A DNA stretch of 64,000 nt from Nocardia caishijiensis NBRC 108228 (GTDB taxonomy: Bacteria; Actinomycetota; Actinomycetes; Mycobacteriales; Mycobacteriaceae): positions 651,730 through 715,729 of the forward strand of contig NZ_BDBE01000025.1 in NCBI RefSeq assembly GCF_001612825.1, in the 5' to 3' direction. How positions within the stretch are numbered: the first letter of the stretch is position 1; every line of letters starts with the position of its first letter. The notes under the pieces are model-generated. The model saw only the letters and a list, made by a program, of their open reading frames with translations. It ran no database searches and had not been told where the DNA came from. A program made the translations under genes and the position numbers. Positions 53,875-63,925 of this stretch are shown piece by piece.

Positions 53875-56800
53875 ATGCCTGCGTCCTTGCCCACCACTTT
53901 CGATACCACGCTCCTCGACACGCTGCGACGCCGTGTCGTCATCGGCGACGGTGCGATGGGCACGATGTTGCAGGCCGCGGACCTCACGCTCGACGACTTC
54001 CGCGGCCTCGAGGGATGCAACGAGATCCTCAACGACACCCGCCCCGATGTCCTCGCCGACATCCACCGCGCGTACTTCGCGGCGGGCGCGGACGCGGTGG
54101 AGACCAACACCTTCGGGTGCAACCTGCCCAACCTCGCCGACTACGACATCGCCGACCGGATCCGCGACCTGTCCGAGCGCGGTACCCGCATCGCCCGCGA
54201 GGTGGCCGACGAGATGGGCCCCTCCGCCGACGGCACCCCGCGCTACGTCCTCGGATCCATGGGCCCGGGCACCAAGCTGCCGACGCTGGGCCACGCCCCG
54301 TTCGCCGCGCTGCGCGACGCCTACACCGAGGCCGCGCTCGGCATGCTCGACGGCGGCGCCGACGCCATCCTCATCGAAACCTGTCAGGACCTCCTGCAGG
54401 TGAAGGCCGCGATCACCGGCAGCCGCCGGGCCATGCTCGCCGCCGGTCGCCGGATCCCGATCATCACGCACGTGACGGTGGAAACCACCGGCACCATGCT
54501 CGTCGGTAGTGAGATCGGTGCGGCGCTCACCGCGCTGGAACCGCTCGGCATCGACATGATCGGCCTGAACTGCGCCACCGGGCCCGACGAGATGAGCGAG
54601 CACCTGCGGCACCTGTCGCGCCACGCCACCATCCCGGTGTCGGTGATGCCGAACGCCGGTCTGCCGGTGCTCGGTGCGAAGGGCGCGGAGTACCCGCTCA
54701 CGGCCGAGGAGCTGGCCGCCGCGATGAGCGGTTTCGTCTCCGAATTCGGGCTGTCGCTGGTCGGTGGCTGCTGTGGCACCACGCCCGAGCACATCCGCCA
54801 GGTCGCCGAGGCGGTGCGCGAGGTCGAGAAGACGCTGCCGCCGATCGATGACCGCCGTCACCCCGAGCACGAGCCCGCAGTGTCGAGCATGTACACCGCC
54901 GTGCCGTTCGAGCAGGACGCGTCGATCCTGATGATCGGCGAGCGCACGAATGCCAACGGCTCCAAGGCTTTCCGTGAGGCGATGCTGGCCGCCGACTGGC
55001 AGCGCTGCCTCGAGATCGCCAAGGACCAGACCCGCGACGGCGCGCACATGCTCGACCTGTGCGTCGACTACGTCGGCCGTGACGGCGCCGCCGACATGAA
55101 CGAGCTGGCCTCGCGCCTGGCCACCTCCTCCACTCTGCCGATCATGCTCGACTCCACCGAGGTCGCGGTTCTGCAGGCCGGGCTCGAGCACCTGGGCGGC
55201 CGGTGCGCGGTGAACTCGGTGAACTACGAGGACGGCGCGGGTCCCGATTCGCGGTTCCAGCAGATCATGGCGCTGGTCGCCGAACACGGTGCCGCCGTGG
55301 TCGCGCTGACCATCGACGAGGACGGCCAGGCCCGCACCGCCGACCACAAGGTCGCCATCGCGGAGCGGTTGATCGCCGACATCACCGACAACTGGGGGCT
55401 GGCCGAGTCCGACATCATCATCGACACGCTGACCTTCACCCTCGGCACCGGCCAGGAGGAATCGCGCAAGGACGGTCTCGAGACCATCAACGCGATCCGC
55501 GAACTCAAGCGCCGCCATCCGCAGGTGCAGACCACCCTCGGCCTGTCCAACATCTCCTTCGGCCTGAACCCGGCCGCCCGGCAGGTGCTGAACTCGGTGT
55601 TCATGCACGAGTGTGTGGAAGCCGGACTCGACTCGGCCATCGTGCACGCCTCGAAGATCTTGCCGATGAGCCGGATCCCCGACGAGCAGCGCGAGACCGC
55701 CCTGGACCTGATCTACGACCGCCGCGGCGAGGACTACGACCCGCTGCAGAAGCTCATGGCCATGTTCGAGGGCGTGTCGACCGCATCCTCGAAGGCCTCG
55801 CGTGCCGAGGAGCTGGCCGCGCTGCCGCTGTTCGAGCGACTGGAACGCCGCATCGTCGACGGTGAACGCAACGGTCTTGGCGAGGATCTGGACGAGGCGA
55901 TGCAGTCGGTGCCGCCGTTGCAGATCATCAACGAGACGCTGCTGTCGGGCATGAAGACCGTCGGCGAGCTGTTCGGGTCGGGCCAGATGCAGCTGCCGTT
56001 CGTGCTGCAGTCGGCCGAGGTGATGAAAACCGCTGTGGCGCACCTGGAACCGCACATGGAGGCCACCGACGACTCGGGCAAGGGCCGCATCGTGCTCGCC
56101 ACGGTGAAGGGCGATGTGCACGACATCGGCAAGAACCTGGTCGACATCATCCTGTCCAACAACGGCTACGAGGTGGTGAACCTTGGCATCAAGCAGCCCA
56201 TCGCCACCATCCTCGACGCCGCCCAGGACAAGAAGGCCGACGTGATCGGCATGTCCGGCCTGCTGGTGAAGTCCACCGTGGTGATGAAGGAGAACCTGGC
56301 CGAGCTCAACGCCAAGGGCGTGGCCGAGCAGTTCCCGGTGCTCCTCGGCGGCGCCGCGCTCACCCGCTCCTACGTCGAGAACGACCTCACCGAGGTCTAC
56401 GACGGTGAAGTGCACTACGCGCGTGACGCTTTCGAGGGTCTGCGGTTGATGGACGAGATCATGACCGTCAAGCGCGGCGGTGGCCTCGACCCCGACAGCC
56501 CCGAGGCGATCGAGGCGAAGAAGAAGGCCGCCGAGCGCAAGGCCCGCCACGAACGATCCAAGCGGATCGCCGCCGAGCGCAAGGCCGCCGAGGCGCCCGT
56601 CGTGGTGCCCGAACGTTCCGACGTGGCCGCCGACCTGCCGGTGCCGACCCCGCCGTTCTGGGGCACGCGTGTGGTGAAAGGCCTTCCGCTGGCGGAGTAT
56701 TCGGGTCTGCTCGACGAGCGGGCGCTGTTCCTCGGGCAGTGGGGTCTGCGCGGGCAGCGCGCTGGTGACGGGCCGAGCTATGAGGAACTGGTCGAGACCG

Positions 56801-57471
56801 AGGGCCGTCCCCGGCTGCGGTACTGGCTCGACCGGCTCGCCACCGAGGGCGTGTTGCAGCACGCCGCCGTGGTATACGGGTACTTCCCGGCGGTGTCGGA
56901 GGGCGACGAGGTCATCGTGCTGACCGAGCCGGAACCCGATGCGCCCGAACGATACCGGTTCACCTTCCCGCGTCAGCAGCGTGACCGGTTCCTGTGCATC
57001 GCCGACTTCATCCGCTCGCGGGACAAGGCACGCGAGACCGGTCAGGTCGACGTGCTGCCCTTCCAGCTGGTCACCATGGGTCAGCCGATCGCCGATTTCG
57101 CCAACGCCCTGTTCGCGGGCGACAACTACCGCGACTACCTCGAGGTGCACGGTATCGGCGTGCAGCTCACCGAGGCGCTGGCCGAGTACTGGCACCGCCG
57201 GGTGCGCGAGGAACTGAGCATCGACGGGCGGTCGGTCGCCGACAGCGACCCCGACGACGTGCAGGAATACTTCAAACTCGGCTACCGGGGCGCGCGGTAC
57301 TCCTTCGGTTACGGTGCCTGCCCCGAACTCGAGGATCGCGCCAAACTGGTCGACCTGCTCGAGGCCGGGCGCGTGGGGGTGACGCTGTCGGAGGAACTGC
57401 AGCTGCATCCGGAGCAGTCCACCGACGCCTTCGTCCTGCTGCACCCCGAGGCGAAGTACTTCAACGCCTGA
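53875..57471 (+). CDS. metH: Cobalamin-dependent methionine synthase
   Basis: 1198 residues, full length. Modules: homocysteine-binding domain (about 1-320, zinc cysteines in GLNCATG and VGGCCGTTPEH); methyltetrahydrofolate-binding domain (about 345-620, GERTNANGSKAFRE); cobalamin cap and binding domain (about 650-880, with GDVHDIGKN giving the axial His, and IGMSGLLVKST); a charged Lys/Glu/Arg-rich linker; and AdoMet activation domain (about 905-1198, GYFPAVSEGDEV, SIDGRSV, GYRGARYSFGYGACPELEDRAKL). No cobalamin riboswitch is recognised upstream, only a small hairpin (CCACTG/CAGTGG) at about 53.82-53.84 kb. Confidence 0.96.
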   Translation: MPASLPTTFDTTLLDTLRRRVVIGDGAMGTMLQAADLTLDDFRGLEGCNEILNDTRPDVLADIHRAYFAAGADAVETNTFGCNLPNLADYDIADRIRDLSERGTRIAREVADEMGPSADGTPRYVLGSMGPGTKLPTLGHAPFAALRDAYTEAALGMLDGGADAILIETCQDLLQVKAAITGSRRAMLAAGRRIPIITHVTVETTGTMLVGSEIGAALTALEPLGIDMIGLNCATGPDEMSEHLRHLSRHATIPVSVMPNAGLPVLGAKGAEYPLTAEELAAAMSGFVSEFGLSLVGGCCGTTPEHIRQVAEAVREVEKTLPPIDDRRHPEHEPAVSSMYTAVPFEQDASILMIGERTNANGSKAFREAMLAADWQRCLEIAKDQTRDGAHMLDLCVDYVGRDGAADMNELASRLATSSTLPIMLDSTEVAVLQAGLEHLGGRCAVNSVNYEDGAGPDSRFQQIMALVAEHGAAVVALTIDEDGQARTADHKVAIAERLIADITDNWGLAESDIIIDTLTFTLGTGQEESRKDGLETINAIRELKRRHPQVQTTLGLSNISFGLNPAARQVLNSVFMHECVEAGLDSAIVHASKILPMSRIPDEQRETALDLIYDRRGEDYDPLQKLMAMFEGVSTASSKASRAEELAALPLFERLERRIVDGERNGLGEDLDEAMQSVPPLQIINETLLSGMKTVGELFGSGQMQLPFVLQSAEVMKTAVAHLEPHMEATDDSGKGRIVLATVKGDVHDIGKNLVDIILSNNGYEVVNLGIKQPIATILDAAQDKKADVIGMSGLLVKSTVVMKENLAELNAKGVAEQFPVLLGGAALTRSYVENDLTEVYDGEVHYARDAFEGLRLMDEIMTVKRGGGLDPDSPEAIEAKKKAAERKARHERSKRIAAERKAAEAPVVVPERSDVAADLPVPTPPFWGTRVVKGLPLAEYSGLLDERALFLGQWGLRGQRAGDGPSYEELVETEGRPRLRYWLDRLATEGVLQHAAVVYGYFPAVSEGDEVIVLTEPEPDAPERYRFTFPRQQRDRFLCIADFIRSRDKARETGQVDVLPFQLVTMGQPIADFANALFAGDNYRDYLEVHGIGVQLTEALAEYWHRRVREELSIDGRSVADSDPDDVQEYFKLGYRGARYSFGYGACPELEDRAKLVDLLEAGRVGVTLSEELQLHPEQSTDAFVLLHPEAKYFNA

Positions 57472-57682
57472 CGGCGCTACGGTGAACGGGCCGGTCCATC
57501 TCGGATCGGCCCGATTCACACCGTGCCGTGTGAATCTGCTCACGAACCCGGCGGGGTGACCATGGTGGTCGTCGCTCGGCAACGGAATCGAAGCACGCGG
57601 GCACGTAGGATTTTCGGAAGTTTCATCCCGCTGTGGCGCGGAGGGCTGGACGACTCGGCGGTAAGCAGGAGGGGCACACGTT

Positions 57683-59485
57683 ATGACATCGGATCGGTTG
57701 ATCGCGGGACGCTACCGACTCACCGACCCGATCGGCACGGGTGCGATGGGCGTGGTGTGGCGCGCCACCGACGTCCGGTTGCGGCGCACCGTCGCGGTCA
57801 AGCAGGTGCTGCTCGCCCCGGGTCTCACCGGAACCCAAGCGCTGGAAGCGAAATTGCGGGCCATGCGTGAGGGGCGCATCGCCGCCCGCCTGCACCATCC
57901 CAACGCCATCACCGTCTTCGATGTCGCCGAAGAGGACGGCCAGCCCTGGCTGGTCATGGAATACATGAACGCGCCGAGTCTCGCGGTGAAGATCTCCGGC
58001 GGGACCACGTTGTCGCCGCTCGAGGTGGCCGGGATCGGTGCGCAGGCCGCGGCGGCGTTGTCGGCGGCGCACGACGCCGGGATCATGCACCGCGACGTAA
58101 AACCGGCCAACCTGCTCGTCGGTGACGACGGCACCGTCAAACTCACCGACTTCGGCATCTCGCACGCCACCGGCGACGTCACCGTCACCGCGACGGGTTT
58201 CCTCGCGGGCACCCCCGCCTATCTGGCGCCCGAGATCGCCCGCGGTGACAACCCGAAACCGGCCGCCGACGTGTTCGCTCTCGGTTCAACGCTCTACGCC
58301 GCGGTGGAAGGCGCACCGCCGTTCGGCGAGGGCGACAATCCCCTCGCGGTCCTGCACGCCGTCGCGCGCGGAGTGGTGCCCGAGCCGACGAAGGCGGGGC
58401 CGCTCGGGCCGGTGCTGATGTGGCTGCTCACCGCCGACGACACCGAGCGCCCGACCATGGCACAGGCCAGGCGTGCGCTGGAAGATGTCGCGGCGGGACG
58501 GGTTCCGGCGCTGCCCGCGACCGCGACCAAGGTGCTCGACCTCGGCGGGACGACCTCGACACCCGAACCACCGACCCAGGGCGGGAGAGTGAAGGCCGCC
58601 GGGCTGCTCGGCAGCGGACTGGCGTTCGCGAAGGCGGCCCGTTCGGCGATCACCGGCGGTTCGTCCGGCGCCGCCGAGCCCGACCTCACCGGACCGCCGC
58701 GTCCGGCCGAACCGCGTCTGCCCGACACGGCAACCACGACCGGCGGTTCCGACGCCGCACCGACCGAATTCCTCGGCGGTGTCCGGGACGCGGATGCGCC
58801 CGGTCGGCTCTCATCGCGTCCGCCCGCCGCCCCGCTCGTCCCCGCCCGCACCGATTCGTCCACCAATCGTGCCGTGCTCCTGCTGGCCGCCGCCGTGGCC
58901 GCGTTCACGGTGATGCTCGTGGTGCTGGTCGTGACCCGCGACCGTGGCGGCGACCCCGGGCAGCAGGCGCAGGACCCGCCGTCGCCGGTCACCGTGACCA
59001 CCATGGTCGACGGCAAGGTGAGCACCGTGGTGATCGTTCCCGAACAGGAGACGATCACCGTCTCGGCGCCGCCGCTGTCCGGGGCAACCACCGCACCGAC
59101 CTCCGCCCCGGCCACGAGCAGCGCGACATCCACCCCGCGCCCCACCACGACCACCATCAGCACGACACCGTTCGGACCGCCGACGCCCGAACGCATCAAC
59201 CAGTTCATCGCGAGCTACTACGGGATGCTGCCCGGCAACACCAGCGGCGCCTGGTCGCGCCTGGCCCCTGGCTACCAGGCCCAGACCGGCGGCTTCGGCC
59301 AGTACTCGTCGTTCTGGTCGACCGTGCGCTCGGTGACCGTCGGATCGATCACCCCCAGCGGGCCCGATCGCGCGGTCGTCTCGCTCACCTATCACCTCAC
59401 CAACGGGTCGGTGAGCTCGGAGAACCGGTGGATCACGGTCACCGGCGACGCGGGCAACCTCCAGATCGCCGGATCAGGGGTATGA
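57683..59485 (+). CDS. Membrane serine/threonine protein kinase (PASTA-less Pkn type)
   Basis: 600 residues. Kinase domain 8-270: glycine loop IGTGAMG, Lys40 in VAVK, HRDVKPAN (136-143), DFG (156-158), then GTPAYLAPE. A Pro/Thr-rich juxtamembrane linker follows to one membrane segment (about 393-415). The outer Thr/Pro-rich stalk leads to a globular tail (about 508-600, RINQFIASYYGMLPGNTSGAWSRLAPGYQ), an NTF2-like or sensor domain instead of PASTA repeats. GCAGGAGG precedes the ATG. It probably senses an extracellular cue; targets unknown. Confidence 0.93.
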   Translation: MTSDRLIAGRYRLTDPIGTGAMGVVWRATDVRLRRTVAVKQVLLAPGLTGTQALEAKLRAMREGRIAARLHHPNAITVFDVAEEDGQPWLVMEYMNAPSLAVKISGGTTLSPLEVAGIGAQAAAALSAAHDAGIMHRDVKPANLLVGDDGTVKLTDFGISHATGDVTVTATGFLAGTPAYLAPEIARGDNPKPAADVFALGSTLYAAVEGAPPFGEGDNPLAVLHAVARGVVPEPTKAGPLGPVLMWLLTADDTERPTMAQARRALEDVAAGRVPALPATATKVLDLGGTTSTPEPPTQGGRVKAAGLLGSGLAFAKAARSAITGGSSGAAEPDLTGPPRPAEPRLPDTATTTGGSDAAPTEFLGGVRDADAPGRLSSRPPAAPLVPARTDSSTNRAVLLLAAAVAAFTVMLVVLVVTRDRGGDPGQQAQDPPSPVTVTTMVDGKVSTVVIVPEQETITVSAPPLSGATTAPTSAPATSSATSTPRPTTTTISTTPFGPPTPERINQFIASYYGMLPGNTSGAWSRLAPGYQAQTGGFGQYSSFWSTVRSVTVGSITPSGPDRAVVSLTYHLTNGSVSSENRWITVTGDAGNLQIAGSGV

Positions 59486-59561
59486 ACCGAACCCGTTAGG
59501 CTTGACCAGGCTCCGCGAGTGCTGGTGCCCGCGAGACGACGAGAACGAGGCGAGTGACAAC

Positions 59562-60254
59562 GTGAGCGCGCGACCGGCCGCGGTGCTGTGGGACATGGAC
59601 GGCACGCTGCTCGATTCGGAGAAGCTGTGGGACATCGCGGTGCGCGAACTTGCCCGCGAACACGGTCACGAGATGACCGACGAGTTGCGCCACGCCCTCA
59701 TCGGCGCCTCCGGACCCAACGCGCTGCGCATGCTGTTCGACGGTATCGGGGTGACGGCCACCCCGCAGGTGATCGCGGCGGCGGGAGAGTTCCTCGAACG
59801 ACGCGTGAGCGAACTGATGCTCGGCCCGATCCCGTGGCGGCCCGGCGCACTCGACGCGTTGACCATGGTGCGCGCCGAGGGCCTGCGCTGCGCGCTGGTG
59901 ACCAACACCAAACGCTCGCTCACCGAACACGGCCTCGACACCCTCGGCAGGCACTTCTTCGACCTGTCGGTCTGTGGTGACGAGGTGGCCCACGGTAAAC
60001 CCGCCCCCGACATCTACCTGCGGGCCGCCGAGCTGCTCGGTGTCGACCCGGCCGACTGTGTGGCGCTGGAGGACTCGCCGACCGGCGCGCTGGCCGCGCA
60101 GGGCGCCGGATGCGCGGTGATCGTGATTCCCTGCGAAATCGAGGTTCCCGAGGTCGCCGGGCGGGTATTCCGAGAATCATTGACCGGTTTGTCGATGGCC
60201 GATCTGCGCGCCGCCTTCACCGTGCGCGACGGACGGGCCGCCGCCACAGCGTGA
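59562..60254 (+). CDS. HAD-superfamily phosphatase / phosphoglucomutase-like
   Basis: 230 residues. HAD motifs: LWDMDGTLLDSE (motif I, Asp nucleophile), VTNTKRS (motif II), GKPAPDIY (motif III Lys) and ALEDSPTG (motif IV). Cap type C1 as in beta-phosphoglucomutase/GPH-like hydrolases. GTG 59562 is chosen with GAGGCGA upstream. Substrate not predictable; follows the kinase by 76 bases. Confidence 0.9.
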   Translation: MSARPAAVLWDMDGTLLDSEKLWDIAVRELAREHGHEMTDELRHALIGASGPNALRMLFDGIGVTATPQVIAAAGEFLERRVSELMLGPIPWRPGALDALTMVRAEGLRCALVTNTKRSLTEHGLDTLGRHFFDLSVCGDEVAHGKPAPDIYLRAAELLGVDPADCVALEDSPTGALAAQGAGCAVIVIPCEIEVPEVAGRVFRESLTGLSMADLRAAFTVRDGRAAATA

Positions 60255-60350
60255 TAGGGCGTAATAGCCTACCGTGATAATTCCGTCACCGAGCTGGTTT
60301 CGTCGAAAACTGTTGTGGCACAGTTGAATTCGTCTCACTGTGATCTGTTC

Positions 60351-60376
60351 GGGATTGGTCGATTCGACCGAATCCC
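60351..60376. promoter_or_regulatory. Inverted repeat upstream of the oxygenase operon
   Basis: GGGATTGGTCGA and TCGACCGAATCCC are inverted repeats with a single-base bulge and almost no loop, 35 bases before the oxygenase start. Could be an operator or the terminator of the HAD gene. Confidence 0.4.
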
Positions 60377-60411
60377 GGGCGTGTCACAGAATTTTCGCGC
60401 AAACTGTTTCC

Positions 60412-61275
60412 ATGACAGGCACGCGGGGGCTTGACGAAATCGTCGACATCGCACGGTATCCACTCACCGATCCGGGTGATCCGGGCAGACAGGCCGCGAT
60501 CGACGCGGCCCGTGCCGAACTCGCCGAGGACGGCTGTACCGTGCTGCGGGAATTCATCCGCCCGCAGCTGCTCGAGACCCTGCGCGCCGAGGGCGAGGCC
60601 ATCGCCCCGCACGCCCACTACAAGGTGGAGCGGGTCAACGCCTACAACATCCCGCTCGACGCCGACCTGCCCACCGATCACCCGGCCCGCATCGTGCTCG
60701 ACCGAGGCAACGCCTTCGTCGCCCGCGACCACATCCCCGCCGACGCGCTGATCCAGCGCCTCTACACCGATCCGGTGTTCCAGCGCTTCGTCGCCGACTG
60801 CTTCGAGCTCGACGAACTGCACGAATTCGCCGACCCGCTGGCCGGACTGTGCCTGAACGTCGTGGAGCCGGGCATGTCGCACCCCTGGCATTTCGACACC
60901 AACGAATTCACCGTCAGCATGCTCACCCGCCGCCCCGAGTCCGGCGGAGTCTTCGAGTACTGCCCCAACATCCGTGACCCGCACGCCGAGAATCTCGACG
61001 ACGTGCGGGCCGTGCTCACCGGCGAGGGGCAGCGCCTCATCCGGGCGCTCGAGCTGCGCCCCGGCGACCTGCAACTGTTCAAGGGCCGCTTCTCCCTGCA
61101 CCGGGTCACCGAGGTGACCGGTGCCGGACAACGACATTCGGCGATCTTCGCCTACACGGACCGGCCTGGGGTGATCGGCACTGTCGAACGCACCAGGCAG
61201 CTGTTCGGCCGTGTGCTACCCGATCACGTGGCCGCCGCGGCCGCCGCCGTCCGAGGTGACCGACTGCTCGACTGA
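60412..61275 (+). CDS. Fe(II)/2-oxoglutarate-dependent oxygenase (ArpA/HalD-like)
   Basis: 287 residues. The iron facial triad is visible: His160 and Asp162 in HPWHFDTNEFTVSML, His230 in FSLHRVTEV, and the 2-oxoglutarate Arg241 in GQRHSAIFAYTDRPG. The overall pattern (LCLNVVEPGMSHPWHFD, GGVFEYCPNIRDPHAENLDDV) resembles the family that includes free-amino-acid hydroxylases and the BesD/HalD halogenases. Since the metal Asp is present, hydroxylation, not halogenation, is expected. ATG 60412; earlier in-frame starts cross the palindrome. First gene of a three-gene operon. Confidence 0.85.
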   Translation: MTGTRGLDEIVDIARYPLTDPGDPGRQAAIDAARAELAEDGCTVLREFIRPQLLETLRAEGEAIAPHAHYKVERVNAYNIPLDADLPTDHPARIVLDRGNAFVARDHIPADALIQRLYTDPVFQRFVADCFELDELHEFADPLAGLCLNVVEPGMSHPWHFDTNEFTVSMLTRRPESGGVFEYCPNIRDPHAENLDDVRAVLTGEGQRLIRALELRPGDLQLFKGRFSLHRVTEVTGAGQRHSAIFAYTDRPGVIGTVERTRQLFGRVLPDHVAAAAAAVRGDRLLD

Positions 61276-61284
61276 GAGGAACCC

Positions 61285-62100
61285 ATGTCCGTTCCGTTGC
61301 ACACCACCGGTAAAGCATCCTTCGACGACATCTACGAAAGTCCCGACCCCCGAGCGTATTTCGCCCGGATGAACGAGCTGGACTACCGGATTCCGGAACT
61401 GGCGAAGCCGCACTTCGCCGAGCAGTTGCGCCAGCTGCGGGCCGCGCGGCCGGACCGCATCCCGACGGTGCTCGACCTGGGCTGCTCCTACGGCGTGAAT
61501 GCGGCGCTGCTGCGCACCGACACCACCGTCGACGAGCTGGCCACGCACTACCGAGACAACGTCGACACCGACCGGGTCGGTCTCATCGCGGCCGACCGGG
61601 AGCGGTTACGCACCGACCTGATGCCCGACGTACGCTTCATCGGGATGGACGCCGCACGCCCGGCGCTGACCTACGCCCACGCCGCCGGATTCCTGCACGA
61701 CTACGTGCACGCCGACCTCGAGGCCACCGAGCCCACCGAGGCACAGCGGCGTGTGCTCGCCTCCGCCGATCTGGTGATCTCCACCGGATGCGTCGGCTAC
61801 ATCACCGAGAAAACCCTGTCCAGGGTCGCGCAAGCCGATCCGCACAAGCGACCGTGGATGGCGCACTTCGTGTTGCGGATGTTCGACTTCGATCCCATCG
61901 CCGCCGAACTCGCCGCGCTCGGCTATCGCAGTGAGCAGCGGCCCGGTATGTTCCAGCAGCGTCGCTTCGCCTCGGCGCAGGAACGTCAGCAGGTACTCGA
62001 TGCGTTGGCGGCCAAGGGAATCGACACCACCGATCACGAAGCCGAAGGCTGGCTCTACGCCAACCTGTTCCTGTCCCGCCCGCATCCCATCGAGACCTGA
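61285..62100 (+). CDS. Class I AdoMet-dependent methyltransferase-like protein
   Basis: 271 residues. AdoMet motif I VLDLGCSYGVNAAL (about 61-74), acidic loop FIGMDAARPALTYA, then DLVISTGCVGYIT at the motif IV position. Mixed alpha/beta throughout with no membrane segment. The family assignment is clear, the methyl acceptor is not. Lies 9 bases after the oxygenase and 9 before the acyltransferase, with GAGAGGAA as ribosome site, so the three are one transcript. Confidence 0.8.
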   Translation: MSVPLHTTGKASFDDIYESPDPRAYFARMNELDYRIPELAKPHFAEQLRQLRAARPDRIPTVLDLGCSYGVNAALLRTDTTVDELATHYRDNVDTDRVGLIAADRERLRTDLMPDVRFIGMDAARPALTYAHAAGFLHDYVHADLEATEPTEAQRRVLASADLVISTGCVGYITEKTLSRVAQADPHKRPWMAHFVLRMFDFDPIAAELAALGYRSEQRPGMFQQRRFASAQERQQVLDALAAKGIDTTDHEAEGWLYANLFLSRPHPIET

Positions 62101-62109
62101 GGATCTGGA

Positions 62110-63921
62110 TTGAACCAACCCACGTTCGCCGCCGAAGACACCCTGCCCCGGGTGCCGCTGCCGACACTGGAAGACAGTTGCGCGCGGTTCCTGCAGTGGT
62201 GCGCTCCGCTGCTCGGCGCCGAGGAGTACGCCACCACCGAGGGCGCGGTAGCCGAGCTGCTGCGCCCCGGTGGAGCCGGGCGCACCCTGCACGCCGCGCT
62301 GGCCGAATACGACGCGACCCCCGGGGTCGGCAGCTGGCTCGACCAGTTCTGGCCGTCGCGGTACCTCGGTCGTCGCGACCGGATCGCGATCAACGCCAAC
62401 TTCGTGTTCCTGTTCCGCGACGACACACCGCTGGCGTCGTCGACGGTCGCGGGGCAGGCCGAGCGGGCCGCCGCGCTCATCGGTGCCGCCGTCGACTACA
62501 AGCTTGCCCTGGACGCGGAGAAGATCCCGCCGGTCACCCAGCGCGGGCAGCAGTTGTCGATGTGGCAGAACAAGTACCTGTTCTCCGAGACCCGGATTCC
62601 CGGTGAGGTACAGGACACCGTCCGCAAGCCTTACAGCGACGAATGGCCCGGGCCCTCGGACGCCCGTCACATCGCGGTCTTCTACCGGGGCAACATCTTC
62701 CGGCTGGATGTCATCGGGACCGACGGCGCGCCGTACGCGTTCTCCGACATCGTCGACGGCCTGCGCGCGGTGATCAAGGCGGGCACCAAGCCCGCCGCGA
62801 CCGATACCTCCGTCGGCCACCTCACCACCAAGGCCCGCGCCGAATGGGCCCGCAGCCGGGCGACCCTGCGCACCGTGCCCGCCAACGTGGCGGCGTTCGA
62901 CGCCATCGAGACCGCACTGTTCTCGGTGTGCCTCGAGGACTACGCCCCCCGCGACGAACTGCACGCCAGCGACCAGCTCCTGCACGGCGACAGCGGTAAC
63001 CGCTACTTCGACAAGTCGGTCTCGTTCATCGTCTTCGCCGACGGGCAGGCGGGCATCAATATCGAGCACTGCGGGCTCGACGGGACAACCGTGCTCTCGT
63101 TCGTCGACGCGCTGCTCGAACGCGGCGCCGACGACCACGCCACCACCAGCGGCGCCACGGCGCAGGGGCTGCCCGCCGTCGAGCCGATCGAGTTCGAACT
63201 CGACTCGGCCGCGCGCGCCGACATCGCCGCGGCCGGTGCGGATTTCGCGAAGTTCGCCGCCGACACCGCCACCTCGCTGGTGTCGTTCGACGACTTCGGC
63301 ACCGCCGACGCCAAGAAGCTCGGTATCTCGCCGGATGCGTTCGCGCAGTTGAGTTATCAGCTCGCGCACCGGCGCAGCAAGGGCATCACCGGGGCGACCT
63401 ACGAGTCCATCGCCACCCGTCAGTTCCGCAACGGCCGCACCGAGGCGATGCGGGTGGTGACGCCGGAGATGGTGGCGTTCGTCGACGCGATGGTCGATCC
63501 CGAGGCCGACCAGGAGACCAAGCTCGCCGCGGCGCGGGCCGCCGCCGCCGCGCACGTGAACCGCGCCAAGGAATGCCAGGCGGGACAGGCACCTGAGCAG
63601 CATCTGTGGGAACTCGAGTGGATCCAGCGCAGGCGCGGTGCGGAGCTCGGGGTGGACGGTGAGCGGATCGCGCTGTTCGACAGCCCCGGGTGGACCGTCA
63701 TGCGCGACGACTACCTCTCGACCAGCTCGGCGCCCTCGCAGTACATCCGCTACTTCGGGTTCGGGTCGACGAGTCCGCGCTGTATCGGCATCGCTTACGT
63801 GTTGCTGCCGGACCGCTGGAACATCTACCTGGCCACGCCGAAGTCGGTGGCCGATCAGATGTACGCGTTTGCTGACCAGCTGCGTACTGCGGTTGGTGAG
63901 CTGCGGGAGTTGTTGGCATGA
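62110..63921 (+). CDS. Carnitine/choline-type O-acyltransferase
   Basis: 603 residues, full length for the family. Catalytic His320 in INIEHCGLDG (H-x3-D-G motif), substrate/CoA regions SYQLAHRR-SKG, TYESIATRQFRNGRTEAMR, and the STSSAP motif near the C-terminus (residues about 537-542). N-terminal LPRVPLPTLEDSCARFLQW and WLDQFWPSRYLGRRDRIAINANFVF match carnitine/choline acyltransferases. The family is common in eukaryotes and uncommon in bacteria. It moves acyl groups between CoA and the hydroxyl of a betaine-like alcohol. TTG start, GAGGA upstream. Confidence 0.88.
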   Translation: MNQPTFAAEDTLPRVPLPTLEDSCARFLQWCAPLLGAEEYATTEGAVAELLRPGGAGRTLHAALAEYDATPGVGSWLDQFWPSRYLGRRDRIAINANFVFLFRDDTPLASSTVAGQAERAAALIGAAVDYKLALDAEKIPPVTQRGQQLSMWQNKYLFSETRIPGEVQDTVRKPYSDEWPGPSDARHIAVFYRGNIFRLDVIGTDGAPYAFSDIVDGLRAVIKAGTKPAATDTSVGHLTTKARAEWARSRATLRTVPANVAAFDAIETALFSVCLEDYAPRDELHASDQLLHGDSGNRYFDKSVSFIVFADGQAGINIEHCGLDGTTVLSFVDALLERGADDHATTSGATAQGLPAVEPIEFELDSAARADIAAAGADFAKFAADTATSLVSFDDFGTADAKKLGISPDAFAQLSYQLAHRRSKGITGATYESIATRQFRNGRTEAMRVVTPEMVAFVDAMVDPEADQETKLAAARAAAAAHVNRAKECQAGQAPEQHLWELEWIQRRRGAELGVDGERIALFDSPGWTVMRDDYLSTSSAPSQYIRYFGFGSTSPRCIGIAYVLLPDRWNIYLATPKSVADQMYAFADQLRTAVGELRELLA

Positions 63922-63925
63922 GGTG

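Noticed and set aside
60412..61275. Radical halogenase of the BesD type
   Set aside because: The metal-binding Asp (Asp162) is present; halogenases of this type have Gly or Ala there.
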